Source of the DNA: Biscogniauxia marginata
Lineage: Eukaryota; Ascomycota; Sordariomycetes; Xylariales; Xylariaceae
Length of the DNA: 64,000 nt
Direction: 5' to 3'
NCBI GenBank assembly: GCA_022695795.1
Contig: MU404077.1
Span: 1 to 64,000 of the forward strand
Below are positions 9,763 through 20,399 of the stretch, one piece after another (the stretch's first letter is position 1; the number at the start of each line of letters is the position of its first letter). A model generated the notes under the pieces. That model did no database searches and was not told where the DNA came from. It was given only the letters and a program-made list of their open reading frames with translations. Position numbers and translations under genes: made by a program.

Positions 9763-12700
9763 CAGTATGTGGAGATATGGTAATTGATTTATTGGTCGAT
9801 TTGAGATGCCGGAGCGGGAAAATGGGTTGGGTGGGGATGATGATGATAATTGAGGATGTTGATGTCGGTTGGGGTGATCCGTATTATTTGTTGAAAGTGA
9901 GGAATGTACTGGGGAAGGGAAAGAAGCTGCAGGACAAATTGATCACCTTTTTTATTTTGTAAGTGACTCAGAGCAATTTCCGAGGGTTTGGACCAAAAGC
10001 GAGTCTTCCCCGCTTCCCCGGCTTTAATGAGCTTTTTATTTGTTTGTCGAGTGAAAGAAGGGGCGGCGCACACCGTCTGGAAGCTGTGCCCAGATGATAA
10101 GATGATGTCAAAGTTCGAGCACCGCAAGCTGCTGTAAAACCGCTGACGGGAAGAAGGAAGCTGCTGTGACACGCCAAAAAGGGCAGGGGTTGCTTCTGTT
10201 TGACCGTGCGGGGAATCCTTCGATGAATACGGAATACGGTTTGATCCAGGCAGGAGGTATGCACCCGTAGCTCCTCACTGGTAGGCGTGAATGGTGGTAC
10301 AGCAGTACATGTAGCAAAGTATAAGTACGAAACAGGTAGGTATACGATGGAGGCGAAGACAAGGACCAGGACCCCTTTTGTTTGAGATAGCTGTTTCAAA
10401 CCTAATACAAATATTATTTTCATTAGGTATACGAATAAGAATTAATTCAACATTCTAATCACTTGTTCTTATATATATACTTTTCTCTTTTACTTGATCG
10501 AGTCGTCCCACTGAGGCACTGTTACTTGGCTTAGCGGAATACCCCTGCTCAGAGCGGTCTTAAGTGGAAGTACTTGTATATACGCGCCTCCTCAGCCGTA
10601 CGGCGATGAAGCTAGAGCTAGAGCTAGACTGGAGCTAGACTGGAGCTATGGAATGTGGTTGTTGTCAAGGAGAGCTAAAACATTGTCCTTTTGAGAAAGC
10701 GCCATGCCGAGTGAAGATGTGCCATGATCTGTCCGATGGTGGGTCGATATTGAATCTTAGGTATGCATTACACGGCCTTCGCCTTGGCAAATCGGCGACA
10801 ACCCTGCCCGCACATCTCCAGCCGTCGGGAATATTTGGGGTAAGAATCTGGAGAAGCTCGATGATACAACATAAACTACCCCCTCCTAAGTCACCTACCT
10901 ACCTTTTAATACATCAGGACATGTCTAACATGAAATGCTCCATTTTACACCAACATTTATTTATTTCTATAACACAATAATTTTATTTTCGACACTAATC
11001 GGCAAAACTGCCTACGCCGCAAGCTCACAGGTACTGACGAGATACACTTCGGAACAGACCAACGAAACTCTCAAATAAACCTGCCGCTTTTTCCACGCGA
11101 AGGAGAAACGTGACCGAGCACTGCCTCAATCGACGCCCGGGGGATCTCGCGATCTGTTAAGACACTTTTTTTTGCCTGTGTCGCCCGACTTATTACTGTG
11201 CGACGATATCTCCCTGTGCGCCATGAGAAATGCCAATCTGTTAGCTGCCGCATTTGGGCATCCACATACTTCCGCCAAGTCTTGGGACACTACCCTTGAT
11301 GGTGATAATCAGCAGAGACCTCTTATTCCCGTTACATTTGAGAAAAGCCTCGATGCCCTATCGCCAACCTGCACCTGTGCCGTTTGTTCCGGCACGCCGG
11401 GGAACCACGCCGGTCTGGGACTTTTTTCTTTTTTTCTCAAAACCCCTCCCTTGGCAATGGAAATCATCACATAAGTGCCTAATCTAAGGTACCTAGGTGA
11501 GATGAGATGCCATTTCACGGGACCGAATGGATGTGGCGAGAGGAACACTCGTTGTCATCATTCCTATTGGTGGTGTGGCTATACACCTTAATACAATCTT
11601 TATCCGTCGAACTTTTCCAGAATCCTACTATATCAAGAAACTAACATCAAAACACTACACTGTAACGCCGAAGGTAGTCTAGTTTGGTTTATTATATCAC
11701 GCGCAGCCTACTCTGATTTGTGTAGCCCGGCCCTACTTACTTACACAAACTTCAGGGCATTCCCTCGTGATATTAGCTCGACGGTGCTGACGATGAATAA
11801 CCAATGAGAACGACTTCGTCGTCGTCGTCTCCTTTCTACACAAGATGTCATGATCTACACCGCCATCTACGTCCGTATGCCAACATAATATTCCGTCACG
11901 ATGATCGGCAAAACGAGGGAACTGACGGCTTAAACATCCGCCGTAGACTTCGCCACCCGTAGATCCCACAATAGTCTATTTCAGCTCTACCCGACGCCTC
12001 ATCAGCCCCCCTTCCCAATGCCCATTCAGCTCACTCAGCCTTGCTACCGCCTCTCATGGCTCTCTCTTCGAACTCTCGGCCGATAAAAGACTGACGTCAG
12101 TGGAGACATCATTCTGACTAGCACGACGAAGTTCTGTTTTGACTAAGACACTTGTGCTCCGAAGGAATCCCCGGATTCTGCCTGCCGGTGTTCTTTTGTA
12201 TTGGAGAGCCTCTAGGGCTGACCCACTAACGACTTTCAACTAAGAAAGGTGGTATGACGTTTCTCTGATAGCTCGTAAATCCACGTCTATATAAATGACT
12301 TTCTTTCAACAAATACTAATGTTAATTATCAGCAAAAGCTTCAATACTCTGTGAGTGGACAAAATACACAGAGAAATTAAGATACAAGCGGGCATGTTTA
12401 CTGTCTTCTTCTTTTATCGCCCTTTATATTATACCAGCATTTAAGTGATATGTAATGAAATAAACATTAATAAACCTTCAGCTTTTATGAATACTCATCC
12501 TCTCAAGTTCGATCAAAGTACTTTTTGGGTCACTGTCACGAATTTAAACTTCGTATATTAGTCTTTATCATGAATTGTGTATTACTAAAGAACCGAAGTT
12601 CCGAGCATCGACACGTTCCAAATGCCTAAGGGATGCAGTCTCAACGAGTCTGATCTTGGATTTGTCATTAGAAGGCAGATAGTTTTATTCGCCGACAGTG

Positions 12701-13141
12701 CAAAAGCATTACTGATACGGGGAAGGATATTCGATGACAAATAATGGTCCATCGGACATTTCGTAGGCCACCAGATTTCAAGGGAAACTGAACGGCCTAG
12801 ATCGTGAGTGGTGGTGTCTCTTTAAGTTGAATTGTAAGTGAAAACACTTACAGCAGGCTGGAGTCGCCCCAGAATATTAAGACACGTACAGTTGGAAAGC
12901 TAGGTAAGCATGGCAACGACACCAACCTGTTAACTTTCGTAATATAGTGCATTCATGTATTATTGTTTGTAGCAGTATTAAAGCTTGCCGCCTATTAGTC
13001 ATAGCTCAGAAGAACATGGAGCAGCAGCTGGCCGTGCAAGAAGTTTGAATGGGATAAATATTAACGGTTCTTAATTATTTTATTTTTATTTTTACCTATG
13101 TAAACCAAGCTCCCTTAACTTGCCCTTGTCATCCTGAGGTT
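9763..13141. other. gene-poor 3.4-kb region
   Basis: No gene could be supported. The first few hundred bases are likely the 5' leader of the stomatin gene. Near 10609-10650 there is a small tandem array of GAGCTA and ACTGGAGCTAG units. Several frames of 60-150 codons (for example 9968-10423 minus, 10648-10980 plus, 11172-11474 plus) have no domain features and uneven composition. The composition is ordinary, not RIP-like. Confidence 0.5.
10609..10650. repeat. short tandem repeat, GAGCTA / ACTGGAGCTAG units
   Basis: Three GAGCTA-type hexamers run into two 11-bp ACTGGAGCTAG units within about 42 nt. It is a small imperfect array in non-coding sequence with no known role. Confidence 0.6.
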
Positions 13142-14222
13142 ATGAACATGGCGGCATCGGCAGAAGATCCGTTTACTTTCATCGAACGTCCGGTACACCC
13201 GGGCGATGACCACGGTCCGCTAAGGCTCTTTGACAAATACAGTGAGCTGACCTTGGCCAAGCTCTCCAGCCCCTATACGCGACAACTTAGCAAGCTCCGT
13301 CCGACACGAATATCCGGACTAAGTCATCACGTACGCTAACCCCGGCAACATTGACCTCCTCGCCTTCGCGGCTGTTGACTTCGCGACCGCTAGTCTCAAT
13401 ACCGAGTCCGAATCTGTGGTCCGGACCCGGGTCGGGCTGTAATCGGGATCGGGTGGTAGCGCAGGGCACCTCGGCGGACAAATCACCTTTGCCAAGTACT
13501 ACTACAGCTGGGATAACGAGGTATTCATCGTATGCATCATTGGCTTATAGTATTACGAGGCTCAGTTCGTTTTAAAGGAACGGGCCTCTAGCGAGGGACA
13601 ATATTGCGTATAACAACTTACGAATTTTCGTGAAGTTTATCTCCCTGGATAACAACTCACTTACTTGTAGTACGTAAGAAACCTCCTCAGCTTCCTCACA
13701 TTTCAGGTGTACCTACTCACCGCCTATGAAAAGATGGAGATCCTGCTTCTGGGAGTAGTGAAGAAACGAGGAGCTAACTCATAATGGTCTCCCACTCAGT
13801 AGCCACAGATGCACTACTATCTGAGGTTGGGAAGTGGTAATATAATAAGTATATTTGGGTCTATAATGGCGGTTGGTGCCTAGGCAGAGGGTTATACCAA
13901 CAAGTGCAGAAGGCATCGCGGGATAAGGTAATAGTCGACTCAGTGATGAAGGGAGAGCTCACTCGCATCCGCTCGCATTTCTTTGATAGCAAGGACGTGT
14001 ACAACGGGCTTGATGTGCCCTAGAAATGCGGGCTCATCTTCTATGGCTCACCGAATGAGCCCCTGTCTGCTTGTGCTAGAGGACATCGACACCATCATTG
14101 CGGACAGGACGCGCAGCTATTTCTTCAACGAAGTCAACGGCCTTGAGAGCAACGATGGGATACTCGAAAAGAAGAAAACTAAGACTGGAGGGACATCTAA
14201 TTGTGGTATTTTTAAGACGTAG
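13142..14222 (+). pseudogene. decayed BCS1-like AAA ATPase
   Basis: Fragments of a fungal BCS1-like AAA ATPase lie in order but in changing frames. The N-terminal part reads FDKYSELTLAKLSSPYTRQL and then, in another frame, a GGQITFAKYYYSWDNEVFIV segment. Near 13880-14040 comes VQKASRDKVIVDSVMKGEL, FFDSKDVYNGLDVP, a TAG where family members have Trp, and CGLIFYG. The P-loop GPPGNGKT that should follow is absent; the sequence jumps to the Walker B region LLVLEDIDTIIADRTRS and FFNEVNGLESNDGIL. Several in-frame stops, frame changes and a lost middle section including Walker A make it a pseudogene. Trp-to-TAG is a G-to-A change compatible with mild RIP. Confidence 0.75.
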
Positions 14223-15289
14223 TAAGCATCGCCGACTATGACTTCTCCCAAACCCCAGGGCCGATGGCAGAAGACGGTCATGAGCAACCTCGGCAGTGGG
14301 GTATGCAACATCTAGATCCGTAGATCCCTAATTAAGCAAGGAGGTATATAGTGCGCCGAGAGGCAGGAGTATGCGCCTCTCTACGCCGACCGGAAGGCCG
14401 CGTCTCCAACAGACGACGGCCTCGGAGCGGCCGGGGTCTGATTCTACGCCACAAGTTTCGGCCTTGACGTCCCCAAAGGGTGCGACTTATTGGCGCGTTA
14501 GATGCTCACCGACATTAACCACGACGGGCAGGGAAAAGGTTGCGGGTTTCAGTATGCAGCCATACGTCAACTGTGGCAATTTGGCCGACAATACAGTAAG
14601 TCCGTTTGTCACCAATATCTTTCCGATTCGCTTATTGTTCTCATATACCTACCTATACCTACCCTCGCAAATTAAATAACCCTGGCTTACGAATGAGGTC
14701 CGGATTATGTCGCTCGAATGCCGTACTTAGCGACGGCGGGATAAAATGCATATCCCTGACGCTGTATTGAGGTTATGAGGATGCAGTCAGTCAGTGCCCG
14801 ACTCGGCGGTCTCGAATCAATTACAGGTACCCTCATTCAATCGACCGTGAAGATACCAAACTTATGGGCGGTATATGTACCTAAGAAGAATAGAAAGACG
14901 TGCGCTGGGTTAATTATACAGGAGTAATAACGTATATATAGGGCGACAATTTCCGGGATTCTCCAATTCTGATAACAGCTTCGTACTATAGAGAGATTAA
15001 AATGTCGATATTTTGCAACATACTCGCCTCATCGAAGCCAAGACAAATTCCTGGCAGTTTCGGGAAGGAGGTCTATTCTATCGTCCAGCAGTCGCTTAAG
15101 TTGTGTTGCATCGCCCTTTTGCCCAGTTCCCCAACGAAAGAATACACCGCACACCGCGGGGAGGGAGAGAGGGGGGAACTGACACGATGGTACTGTGCAG
15201 ACATAAAGTCGAGTCTATCCCAACCAAAAAGTAATTAAAAATATGAGAATATTTAGTATGCATTTTGCTCTGAGAATTTCCCTGGCACC
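14223..15289. other. decayed coding-like sequence and intergenic
   Basis: Between about 14340 and 14640 one plus-strand frame reads like an old coding region (ERQEYAPLYADRKAASP, later DVPKGCDLLAR, then MLTDINHDGQGKGCGF) broken by TGA and TAG codons. I do not recognise the family, and it does not look like the AAA C-terminus. The remainder to 15289 shows nothing beyond the likely promoter and leader of the carboxypeptidase gene. Confidence 0.4.
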
Positions 15290-16792
15290 ATGAAGATACT
15301 TGGTCTTGTGTATTTGCTTGTCACATTGGGCGCTGCCATCCCGACTACCAGGCGCGACGGCAAGATTAGCTACGATGGTTACAAGGTCTATAAAGTAGCT
15401 ACGAATGGCGATATTACGAACCTCCTCTTAGAGTTGAAGGGCCTCTCCGCCGTTGAGCTCAGCCACGGCCATCCTAGGTCTGACGAGGAGGGCACCTTCG
15501 ATATCGCAGTCCCGCCAGAGAATGTCGGCGCCTTCGATGCACTCAATCTTGATGCTTATATCCTAAGCGACGATTTTGGGGCTGATATCGCTACTGAAGG
15601 CAGCTTTGGGGAGTACTCGGGTCAGCCTTCCACGCGTTTCTCGAGCAAAGATATCCGGCATGCCTCCAGTTTACTGACTGCGATGAAGGACTAAATGCGG
15701 ACTCCCAAGATCTTCCGAGCCTAACTTGGTTTGATTCGTACCACGCGTACGAGGACCATATTCGCTACTGGGCCGACCTTCAGGCCTCGTTTCCGGATAA
15801 CTCGGAGTTGATTCAAGCTGGGACCTCGTTCGAGGGTCGACCTCTCCAAGGAATTCATCTCTGGGGGAGCGGTGGCAAGGACTCCAAGCCTGCCATTTTC
15901 TTCCATGGGAATGTCCATGCACGCGAGTGGATTACCTCAAAGGTATGCTGCATGTGGCCAGTCTTCGTGACGATGGACGACTTATCAACTAACGTGATAT
16001 TCCACTTAGGTAGTTGAGTATATCACCTACCAGCTCATTGCCGGGTACGAGAACGACACAGTCGTGCAGACGGTCCTAGACAACTACGACTTCTACATCT
16101 TGCCGGTCGTGAACCCGGATGGTAAGCGTCCCCACAGGCCTCCCTGGTTTCCAACGTAGCGCAATCACCTAATCAGGTGGTCAAACTAACCCCCCCGTCG
16201 CGATGTAGGGTTCGTGTACTCGCAGACGACAGACCGGAACTGGCGCAAGAACCGGCAGACCCGGGAGAACACAACCGCAGTCGGGACGGACATCAACCGC
16301 AACTGGTCAGTAGGATTCGGAGGGGAAGGGTCATCATCGGACCCCGGCTCCGGGACCTTCAGAGGGTACGCGCCGGGCGACGCGCCCGAGACGGCAGGCC
16401 TGATAGCGCTGGCGCAGGAGCTGGCGGGCCGGCACGGGATCAAGCTGTACATCGACTGGCACAGCTACGCGCAGGTCATCCTGCTGTCGTACGGGTACAC
16501 ATGCGTCGACTTCCCGGCCAACATCGACGCGCAGGTCGAGCTGTCGGCGGGCGTGGCGGCGGCGATCGCCGGGCCGTACAACACGACGTTCGACTACGGC
16601 CCCGGCTGCCTCGTGCTGTACCAGTCGAGCGGCAACGGGCGCGACTACATGACGGACGCCGCCGGGACGGAGTTCGGCTGGGGCATCGAGCTCAGGTCCA
16701 CGCAGTACGGCTTTTTGCTCCCCCCGGAGCAGATCCTGCCGAGCGGCGTGGAGATATGGGAGGGCATGAGATATCTGTGGGCGAATCTGTGA
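15290..16792 (+). CDS. mcpA: secreted metallocarboxypeptidase A-like (M14A), with propeptide
   Basis: Extracellular zinc carboxypeptidase that would trim C-terminal residues from peptides. Four exons (15290-15668, 15710-15942, 16010-16121, 16209-16792) give 435 aa. A signal peptide (MKILGLVYLLVTLGAAIP) is followed by a propeptide of about 90-100 residues, then the catalytic domain from LPSLTWFDSYHAYEDH. Key residues are visible: the zinc motif HAREW, the DRNWRKNR and NRNW arginines, the third zinc ligand in DWHSYAQ and the catalytic Glu in GIELR. Intron 1 is only 41 nt (GTTTAC...CCCAAG, with GACTAAA as likely branch site). Without it the frame stops at an early TAA, so the alternative is a frameshift. 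The 435-aa length matches M14A zymogens. Confidence 0.88.
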
Positions 16793-17053
16793 TCCAGGGG
16801 TAATAGTGAAAGTAAGAACTAGTGCGCGGAAAGTGACTACGTAGTTATCAAAAGGATTATACAAGAATCCAAGCTGGGAATTGACTAACTAGAAAACAAA
16901 GAGTTGGAAACATAATTAATCTCCTTACCCCTAAATTTGCGTAGGCTAAAAGGGAAATTCCTACAGCCTTTAAACCGTAGAAACCGTATTTTTAATAAAA
17001 GGGGATGCCAAAAATAATAAATCGCTGCATCGAAGACAAAAAATGAAAATGTC
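16793..17053. other. 3' flank of carboxypeptidase gene
   Basis: Short AT-leaning spacer before the tRNA gene. T-rich sequence on the minus strand just below 17054 would serve as RNA polymerase III terminator for the tRNA. No gene is seen. Confidence 0.4.
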
Positions 17054-17124
17054 TCCCATACGGGGAATCGAACCCCGAGCTCCGCGGTGAAAACGCGGTA
17101 TGTTAGCCGTTACACTATATGGGA
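17054..17124 (-). tRNA. tRNA-Glu (anticodon TTC)
   Basis: The minus strand folds as a tRNA. The acceptor stem pairs TCCCATA with TATGGGA. The anticodon stem CCGCG/CGCGG carries a TTTTCAC loop with anticodon TTC (Glu). The T arm CGGGG-TTCGATT-CCCCG contains the B box. There is no intron. T-rich sequence lies just downstream on the minus strand (about 17038-17050). Confidence 0.95.
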
Positions 17125-17489
17125 TTTAGCGGGCGCTGTGCCTCTGCTGCTAAATGGAACTAGGCTTTCAATTGAGAGATGGGGGGTCTTATATTTGAAT
17201 GATCCAGGCGCCGTAGCGGTTTTATTTACCTAGCTTGCAACTGCAAACGTTCCACTTATAGCGTCCAGCGTTCCGCGATCGAACGGAATTAACAGGTACT
17301 AAGTTAAGAAAACTCAATATAGCTAAATGACATCTGCTTTAATGTTGGGATATTTTTAAGGTAGCGGAACTTGCTCGATTGATTATCCAGCTGTCCATAG
17401 AGAGGAGGACCTGCCTAGGGATTTACATGATATGACATGCTATACCTAAACACCAACCCCCCTGACACCCGTTTCAGCACTTAAATCCC
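17125..17489. other. spacer between tRNA-Glu and 2EXR gene
   Basis: Non-coding sequence. It carries the upstream side of the tRNA gene and the 3' flank of the minus-strand gene that ends at 17490. Nothing else is recognisable. Confidence 0.4.
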
Positions 17490-18791
17490 CTACCATATAG
17501 AACCTATTTTCTCCTCGTCATCTACTGTTTCCTTTGAAAGTGGCGAAAAACTAGATATGCGACTCATATTGTCCCAGCTCAGGCTATCTCCCAACCAGAA
17601 CCTCGCCTTCTTGCCTGGCCATTTGAATAGCTTCACAACCCGCCGAAACAAAGGCACTTTCTCCCTAGTATCATCAGTTCTCCTCCGGAGCCACTCTCTG
17701 GAGAGGGCAAACTGATATTCAGACCAAGCCCAGGACTGACTTCTGTAGCATCCCCCGGCACCACCCATGCCATCGAGGTTCCAAATGAAATCGTCAAACT
17801 CGTAGCTGGCCGCCCCCCCGCTCAGCTGGTCGAAGCGGCCTAGCTCCTCGACCGGCACGAAAGTTTCGAGCTCGCCTTCGAGCCCGAACGCCCGGATGTC
17901 CGCCGTGAAGTTGATGGGGAACTGGGCTTGGAACGAGCCCATCTGGAACGCGATGCTCCGCAAGTAGGGGAACGTCACGGGGTCGAACACGATATCGAGG
18001 ATCCCGCCGAGGCGCCCTTCCGCCACGAGGACGACGTGCTGCGTGACCCGCGTGAAGCGCATCATATCGCAGTTCTCCTTCATGAGGACGTAGTTGAGTG
18101 TGGACAGCACCAGGGTGTCGCGGCACGGGTCGAACCAGCCCCACCGCGTCTTCAAGCGCACCGCGCCGAGCCGCCCCGTCAGGCTGTACTGAAGGGACTG
18201 GAAGGTCCCGCTGCGCAAGGCAACGTCCCTCGCCTCCCGACAGACCTGTGCCACGGCCGGCGGCCCGTGGCACGAGTACCGGCCGAAGGTGATGACTCTC
18301 CCTGGACCGCTAGGAGTCGGTTGATCGGCCATGGTCACGATCCGGCGCGGAAGCGCGAGGTCCCATATTTTGAGTCTTATTTCGGCGGGCAGCGAGTTGA
18401 AGAGAACAAATCGCGGTGCGCACCCGAGAATCCTGCGAATGGCGTCTATTTGGGAGAATATATACTTTTGTAACCTGTCAAAGTACGCTTCTCGGGCTCC
18501 CAGCCCCGTCTGTTGGAGCTTGAGCTCTTTAAGCGTGTCCTGGGCTTCATTGAGGTCGGTCTGCAGTCTTATGATGGCTTTCATCTGCTCTCTCTGTTCG
18601 ACCACGCTAATTTTTAGAAGAGCGCGGATATCTAGGTCTTTGAGATCTTCGATTTGGTGTAATTCAGTTATGGTCGTACCTCTCGTTCGAGGGCGGTGAT
18701 CTACAGAGATCCATATTGACGGCATTATCGCCTCGCAATTAAGTCCCGAAGACCGCATTCGTGTTTGGTATCGAGTTCCGCAGGTTGTCAT
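17490..18791 (-). CDS. 2EXR (F-box-like) domain protein
   Basis: A single-exon 433-aa protein. Residues ~45-125 are predicted helical with coiled-coil character (QIEDLKDLDIRALL, EQREQMKAIIRLQTDLNEAQ). The 2EXR signature follows at about residue 140: FNSLPAEIRLKIWDLALPRRIV, then PAVAQVCREARDVAL about 45 residues later. This is the usual arrangement in the large fungal 2EXR family, F-box-related proteins of mostly unknown role. The rest matches the family only in general pattern. The start could be the first ATG at 18791 or an internal Met at about residue 23; the longer form is given. Confidence 0.8.
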   Translation of the reverse strand: MTTCGTRYQTRMRSSGLNCEAIMPSIWISVDHRPRTRGTTITELHQIEDLKDLDIRALLKISVVEQREQMKAIIRLQTDLNEAQDTLKELKLQQTGLGAREAYFDRLQKYIFSQIDAIRRILGCAPRFVLFNSLPAEIRLKIWDLALPRRIVTMADQPTPSGPGRVITFGRYSCHGPPAVAQVCREARDVALRSGTFQSLQYSLTGRLGAVRLKTRWGWFDPCRDTLVLSTLNYVLMKENCDMMRFTRVTQHVVLVAEGRLGGILDIVFDPVTFPYLRSIAFQMGSFQAQFPINFTADIRAFGLEGELETFVPVEELGRFDQLSGGAASYEFDDFIWNLDGMGGAGGCYRSQSWAWSEYQFALSREWLRRRTDDTREKVPLFRRVVKLFKWPGKKARFWLGDSLSWDNMSRISSFSPLSKETVDDEEKIGSIW

Positions 18792-19425
18792 TCGCTTTCC
18801 TTCTTTAATGTGTGCTGCCCAGCCGTATTCAGCTGAGGATGTGTTAGTTTTTTATCTCCACGAATATGTATTGACCGCAAAGACCAGACCCTTCGCCTTT
18901 CAGCTGCGTTTGACTTCATTTCGGAGACCTTCATGGATACTAATATCAACAGCTTAATTAACTCCCTCTTCTTATGGAGAATCCCTTAACTTTAAATTTC
19001 GGGGGTAATACATAAAATTCCCATGTGATGCCCTTTGATATGCTTTACACCTATTGCCGAATTATTGACTCGCAGAGCCAAACCATAGGGATTGATTTTT
19101 ATTAGTCTAAATTATGTACAACCCAATATAAACATTCTCATCGAGACACACATCTAACGAGACAGATGGTCAGAATATATTGATTATCAATGATAAGTCG
19201 CTCAAGTAAAACTGCTCTGAGAAGCAAAGTATATTCATTAACATGCTTAAGAATATAAATCGACCTAGAGACCAGGAAATAATGAGCTTTGGGGATTGAA
19301 AACTCCATTGCCTCCCTCACGTCTCGATTCCTCACTAATCTAGGTTCATTTCTTATTGTAATACGACTAACCAAGTTTGTGATTTTGCCTCCAGATCCGC
19401 CAGCACATTGACAAGCATAGATAAC
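18792..19425. other. intergenic, no gene seen
   Basis: Upstream side of the 2EXR gene and 3' side of the hydrolase gene. A 78-codon minus-strand frame at 19138-19374 shows no family features. Confidence 0.4.
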
Positions 19426-20399
19426 CTAAACCGCAAGGAATTCTCCCACTTGTTTCATATACTTCATCCGTTGATCGACATGAGAAAAGTGAGCAGCATT
19501 GTCCAGCACGATCCATTTAGCTTTTTCGATGTGCTCAAAGAATGGCTGCATCGCCACGTCCTGGGCCTCGTCGTCCGTTCCATTTAGCAACAGCGTCGGA
19601 ACCTTTATCTTACTCAACAGCGGTATGCTAGTCCAGTCACGAAGCGACCCGGAACAGTGAAGCTCGCTTGGCCCGTACCTTGGCTTCTTATCAGCTTTTC
19701 GTCTCTTGGATAGCTAAGAAAAAGAAGGGCCACTTACATGGTACCATACGTGGTCGGGTCCCTCGCGAACCAGTCTAAGGCATCTTGGACTTCTTTCGCA
19801 GGCCACGGCCTGGAGAGGCTAAGATGCCTCTTATAGAAAACCTTTACCGCAGCCTCGTATTCCGGGCTCTCGAAATCCTGGTTTTCCTCCGCGCGGTCGA
19901 GCACTGCCCGGACATCTTCTGGGAGCTGCTTTCTCAACGCAGCTATGCCTATTTTCCACACCTCCATGCTCGCCAGGCTGTTGGAGATGACTAAATGCTG
20001 AAGATTTACAGCGTTGGTGGACGTTGCCGCCCACTCCACTGCGAGTATTCCACCCCATGAGTGTCCGTACAAATTGATGGGCCGTTGCTTCAAGCCCAGG
20101 TGGGCGATGAGGTTGTCAAGCTCGTCTTTGAATAGAGCCACAGACCAGAAATCTTCGTCGCCGGCTTTCTCGGGCAGATGAGTAGACCGCCCGTTTCCGA
20201 TCTGGTCATAAAAGACGAGGGGTACCGAAGGCGCGAGGTCGGTCAACGGGAGCAAATAGTCATGACACGCCCCTGGTCCTCCGTGCAGCACAATCAGGGG
20301 TGTCTTCTTAGAATCTGCTAGGTCGCCGACGACTTTGTACCAAGTTTGACAGGGCTCGGGTAAGCCCCTCACCGGGAATTCGACGGTGCCTTCCGTCAT
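19426..20399 (-). CDS. proline iminopeptidase / amino-acid amidase-type alpha/beta hydrolase (S33)
   Basis: Hydrolase of the S33 family that releases N-terminal residues, often proline, from peptides or amides. Exons 20399-19738 and 19678-19426, with a 59-nt intron (GTAAGT donor), give 304 aa, the usual family length. Motifs: the oxyanion HGGPG (LIVLHGGPGACHDYL), the family motif FYDQIGNGRS, the nucleophile GHSWGG, the acid Asp in LLNGTDDEAQD and the catalytic His in DNAAHFSHVD. A helical cap lies between residues ~130 and 220. The start at 20399 (MTEGTVEFPVRG) fits the family; an in-frame ATG at 20480 would add 27 residues that do not look conserved. There is no signal peptide, so it is probably cytosolic. 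Confidence 0.9.

Noticed and set aside
10648..10980. 110-codon plus-strand frame
   Set aside because: No family features, no supporting splice sites and composition like the surrounding non-coding DNA.
16177..16803. 208-codon plus-strand frame overlapping the carboxypeptidase
   Set aside because: Arg/Gly/Pro-rich out-of-frame shadow of the last M14 exon, which carries the catalytic residues.
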